DNA from: Streptomyces sp. LBL
Lineage (GTDB): Bacteria > Actinomycetota > Actinomycetes > Streptomycetales > Streptomycetaceae
DNA length: 64,000 nt
Reading direction: 5' to 3'
NCBI RefSeq assembly: GCF_029893585.1
Contig: NZ_JARXYX010000005.1
Location: forward strand, 248,001-312,000
Part shown: piece by piece, positions 61,519 through 64,000 of the stretch
How the letters are laid out: each line of letters opens with the position of its first letter
Position numbering within the stretch: the first letter of the stretch is position 1
Made by a program: the position numbers and the translations under genes
Notes under the pieces: model-generated
The model's database searches: none
What the model saw: the letters and a program-made list of their open reading frames with translations, nothing else
Told to the model about the DNA's origin: nothing

Positions 61519-62433
61519 GTGCAGCGGAAGGCGTACGTACCCGGCGTCGCCGCGCTCCTCGCGGCCCTGTTCGCCACACTCGCCGGCTGCACCGGCAGTT
61601 CCGACGACGGCGGCACGACGGACAGCGCGAACCCCGGCGACCCCGGCACGGCCTCCCCCGCGGCCCAGCCGGGCCGGTACCGCACCCTTCCCGAACCCTG
61701 CGGCGCGGTCGGCCGGAGCACCCTCGACTCGCTGCTGCCCGGCATCCGGCAGATCACCGACGAGGACCAGCGGGAGAAGGCGTACGCGGGCGAACCGACC
61801 GTCACCTACGACACGGACCGCAAGGTCGGCTGCCGTTGGAAGGTGGAGTCCACGAACGCCACCGACCATCTGCTGATCGACTTCGAGCGGGTGGTGTCGT
61901 ACGACAACTCCGTGAGCGACGACAGCCAGGCGCAGCAGCTGTTCGCGACGATGGAGGAGGCGGCCGACCTCCCCGAGGTGGCGAGCACCAGCGCCCCCTC
62001 GGACGTCGGCACCGGTGACGAGAGCACCGCGAGCGCCGGAAGCGCCGGAAGCGCTGCCCTTCCCGGAGCCACCCCGACCGCCTCCGCCTCTGCCTCGGCG
62101 CCCTCGTCGGCTTCGCCATCGCCCACGTCATCTTTGACGTCCTCTTCGTCCTCTTCGTCCCCCACGTCCTCGAGCACCGTCCCCCCGGCCGACCTCCAGC
62201 CGCGGCTCCTCGACGGTCTCGGCGACGCGGCCTTCCTGGACGATGTGCTGAGCAGTTCGGGTTCGACGGCCCAGCAGCGCACGGTGACTGTGGCGTTCCG
62301 CACGTCGAACGTGGTCGTGACGATGGAGTACGAGGAGCAGCCGGCGACCGTCGGAGTGGCTCCGGACAGCCAGGAAATGCAGGACAAGGCCCTGAAACTG
62401 GCCGCGCAACTGGCCGATACCCTGGCCGGCTAG
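61519..62433 (+). CDS. DUF3558-domain lipoprotein
   Basis: A 304-residue lipoprotein: signal with lipobox LAGC (Cys24), Ser/Gly/Pro spacer, then a DUF3558 fold (LPEPCGAVGRSTLDSLLPG, VGCRWKVES, TVAFRTSNVVVTMEYEE). A Ser/Thr/Pro-rich insert of about 60 residues splits the domain. GTG 61519 is chosen for the GAGAGGAGC 7 bp upstream and because the signal starts there. Function unknown. Paralogous to the next gene. Confidence 0.82.
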   Translation: MQRKAYVPGVAALLAALFATLAGCTGSSDDGGTTDSANPGDPGTASPAAQPGRYRTLPEPCGAVGRSTLDSLLPGIRQITDEDQREKAYAGEPTVTYDTDRKVGCRWKVESTNATDHLLIDFERVVSYDNSVSDDSQAQQLFATMEEAADLPEVASTSAPSDVGTGDESTASAGSAGSAALPGATPTASASASAPSSASPSPTSSLTSSSSSSSPTSSSTVPPADLQPRLLDGLGDAAFLDDVLSSSGSTAQQRTVTVAFRTSNVVVTMEYEEQPATVGVAPDSQEMQDKALKLAAQLADTLAG

Positions 62434-62551
62434 CGCCCCTTCACAGAGCTCTCACTCCTCCGCACAAAGCGGCCGAAGGGAAGCCGCACCGCTTCCTCAC
62501 CGCGTACCGTGGCCCCTCGGACCCGATCCGACGGCAGGAACCACAAGCGTC

Positions 62552-63535
62552 ATGAGTGAAGGAACCATGCAGCGACCAGCACAGCGAGACCGACGGAACG
62601 AGCGAGACCAGCGCGATCGGCGGGCGAAGAGCCTCAGGCGCGTCCTTGTCTGCGCGGCGGCGGTCCCCGTGATGCTGATCGCCGCCGGCTGCTCCTCGGA
62701 CTCCGGCTCGGACGACGCCGGCAGCGGCGGCAGCAGCAGCGCCAGCAGCAGCAGTTCGGGCGGCGCGGAGGCAGGGGCGCCCGCGAGCCCGACACCGACG
62801 GTGCAGGCGGCGGCGTACAAGTCGCTTCCGGAGCCGTGTGCGGTGCTGTCGAAGAAGTCCCTGGGCGAACTCGTACCGGAGGGGAAGAAGTCCGGCAAGG
62901 AGGGCACGTCCGACGACACGGCGACGCGGGCCAGTTGCTCCTGGAACAGCCTCGACAACAACGGCGTCAAGGGCTCCCAGTTCCGCTGGCTGAACGTGGC
63001 GTTGCTGCGCTTCGAGTCGGACACCTCGCGCGGCTCGGGCGACCAGCAGGCGCAGGCGTACTACGCGAAGCAGGTCCAGGACGCCCAGTCGTCCCAGGGC
63101 GCGAAGAACGCCAAGTCGACGCCGCTCGCCGGGACGGGCGACCAGGCGACGACGGTGACGTACGACCTGAAGAAGAAGGAAGGCGCCTTCAAGCAGCAGA
63201 CGATCGTCACGCGCGTCGAGAACGTCGTCGTGACCGTCGACTACAACGGCGCCGGCCTGGCCGGTGAGAAGACGCCGAGTGCGACGAGCCTGACGAAGCT
63301 CGCCGAGAAGGCGGCCCAGGAGACGGTGGCCGCGGTGTCGGCGGCGAACGGTGAGGGCACGGCGAAGGGCGGGGGGACGGCGAGCAGCTCACCGTCGGCG
63401 TCGAAGAGCGCGTCCCCGTCGAAGAACGCGACCCCGTCGAAAAGCTCGTCCCCCTCGAAGTCCGGGTCGGATTCGGCGACAAAGGCGCCCTCGAAGAAGG
63501 CCTCCCCGTCCACATCAGCGCCCAAGAAGAGCTGA
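62552..63535 (+). CDS. DUF3558-domain lipoprotein, second copy
   Basis: A 327-residue protein with basic N-terminus, signal helix and lipobox IAAGC (about Cys47), then Gly/Ser linker and DUF3558 domain (LPEPCAVLSKKSLGELVPEG, ASCSWNSLD, TIVTRVENVVVTVDYNG). The C-terminal about 60 residues are low-complexity Ser/Lys/Pro with SPSKS units. ATG 62552 or ATG 62567. A terminator follows. It shares the LPEPC and NVVVT motifs with its neighbour, showing a local duplication. Confidence 0.82.
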   Translation: MSEGTMQRPAQRDRRNERDQRDRRAKSLRRVLVCAAAVPVMLIAAGCSSDSGSDDAGSGGSSSASSSSSGGAEAGAPASPTPTVQAAAYKSLPEPCAVLSKKSLGELVPEGKKSGKEGTSDDTATRASCSWNSLDNNGVKGSQFRWLNVALLRFESDTSRGSGDQQAQAYYAKQVQDAQSSQGAKNAKSTPLAGTGDQATTVTYDLKKKEGAFKQQTIVTRVENVVVTVDYNGAGLAGEKTPSATSLTKLAEKAAQETVAAVSAANGEGTAKGGGTASSSPSASKSASPSKNATPSKSSSPSKSGSDSATKAPSKKASPSTSAPKKS

Positions 63536-63583
63536 CTGTCACACCTGGACACCAACTCGCAGCTCAGCAAGGACGTTTGACGG

Positions 63584-63610
63584 AGCCCGGTCCCCCACGG
63601 GGGCCGGGCT
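63584..63610 (+). terminator. Terminator after the DUF3558 pair
   Basis: AGCCCGG-T-CCCCC pairs with GGGGG-CCGGGCT across a 2-nt turn (63584-63596 with 63599-63610), with one bulged T. It is followed by a short T-poor tail. Confidence 0.8.
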
Positions 63611-63691
63611 TCTGACGGTCCGACAACGCGTACGACGCACACATGTGCCACTCTGTTGCGCGCAACAACACGCAAGGGGAGGGGACTACGG

Positions 63692-64000
63692 GTGGCCGCG
63701 CCAATGCAGCTGACTCGGACACACCGGATTCTCATCGGCGTGGTCGTGGCCGGCGCCGTTGTCATCGCCGGTATCGGCTTCGCCGGTTCGTACTCGGCCG
63801 TCCGTGAGCTGGCGATCCAGAAGGGCTTCGGGAACTTCTCCTACGTGTTCCCGGTAGGCATCGACGCGGGCATCTGCGTCCTGCTGGCGCTGGATCTGCT
63901 GCTGACCTGGATCCGCATCCCGTTCCCGCTGCTGCGCCAGACGGCCTGGCTGCTGACGGCGGCGACGATCGCCTTCAACGGCGCGGCGGCCTGGCCGGAC
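63692..64000 (+). CDS. DUF2637-domain membrane protein, 5' part only
   Basis: The first 103 residues of a DUF2637 protein: VAAPMQLTRTHRILIGVVVAGAVV, then GFAGSYSAVRELAIQKGFGNFSYVFPVGIDAGICVLLALDLLL. Helices 1-3 are visible. GTG 63692 is placed by the GGGAGGGG upstream. DUF2637 proteins often carry a C-terminal helix-turn-helix, not visible here. The gene runs off the right edge. Confidence 0.85.
   Translation, partial: MAAPMQLTRTHRILIGVVVAGAVVIAGIGFAGSYSAVRELAIQKGFGNFSYVFPVGIDAGICVLLALDLLLTWIRIPFPLLRQTAWLLTAATIAFNGAAAWPD

Overview
The window is high-GC actinomycete chromosome, almost certainly Streptomyces or a close relative. Codon third positions are strongly GC-biased, GTG starts are common, and lineage-typical families are present (Scr/DUF397 and DUF5753, Uma2, DUF4229, DUF3558, DUF2637, RsbW-like ATPases, PucR, ECF sigma/zf-HC2). 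Menaquinone genes belong to the futalosine route used by Streptomyces. The region reads as core chromosome interrupted by small decayed accessory patches.

1-20 kb: the menG 5' end lies at the left edge. A GH18-like lipoprotein, an NAD(P)-binding protein with a wrecked TetR gene beside it, and a Dabb protein/TetR pair follow. The menaquinone block then runs mqnC, mqnA, mqnE and the UbiX/UbiA/UbiD set (MqnM, MqnP, MqnL-type). Interspersed are a prepilin peptidase, a cold-shock gene with a long leader, AraC/metallo-beta-lactamase, an acyl-CoA ligase with its TetR, DUF4229, GNAT and Lrp genes. Only the futalosine hydrolase MqnB and the MqnD step are missing from the pathway.

20-31 kb: an NCS1 nucleobase permease, then about 6 kb of accessory DNA. 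This holds possible transposase remains, a Scr1/Scr2 remnant, a GrpB scrap, a LamG-bearing Ser/Thr kinase, a uvrA/merR fusion scar and a GT39-like membrane enzyme. A divergent PucR regulator next faces a nucleoside deaminase and a 2-oxoglutarate/IPNS-type oxygenase.

31-40 kb: a cytochrome c maturation operon (resA-ccdA-resB-ccsB), a polysaccharide-deacetylase-like lipoprotein, then hemL coupled to a histidine phosphatase.

40-46 kb: a second decayed patch with CHAT, IS630, MFS and GNAT fragments. It surrounds a coupled pair of exported proteins, a flavin amine oxidase and a RidA protein, and an orphan AurF-like diiron oxygenase.

46-64 kb: an ECF sigma factor, zinc-finger anti-sigma-like protein and ABC exporter form one operon with 4-nt overlaps. 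A PaaX regulator, an MHS transporter/hydrolase operon, a two-component system, an LLM monooxygenase/FMN reductase pair, an SDR with a DUF6126-like miniprotein, rtcB, two DUF3558 lipoproteins and a truncated DUF2637 gene follow.

The most pervasive oddity is the number of short tandem repeats (6-42 bp units), both between genes and in frame inside them. They fall mostly in linkers, termini and intercistronic spacers.
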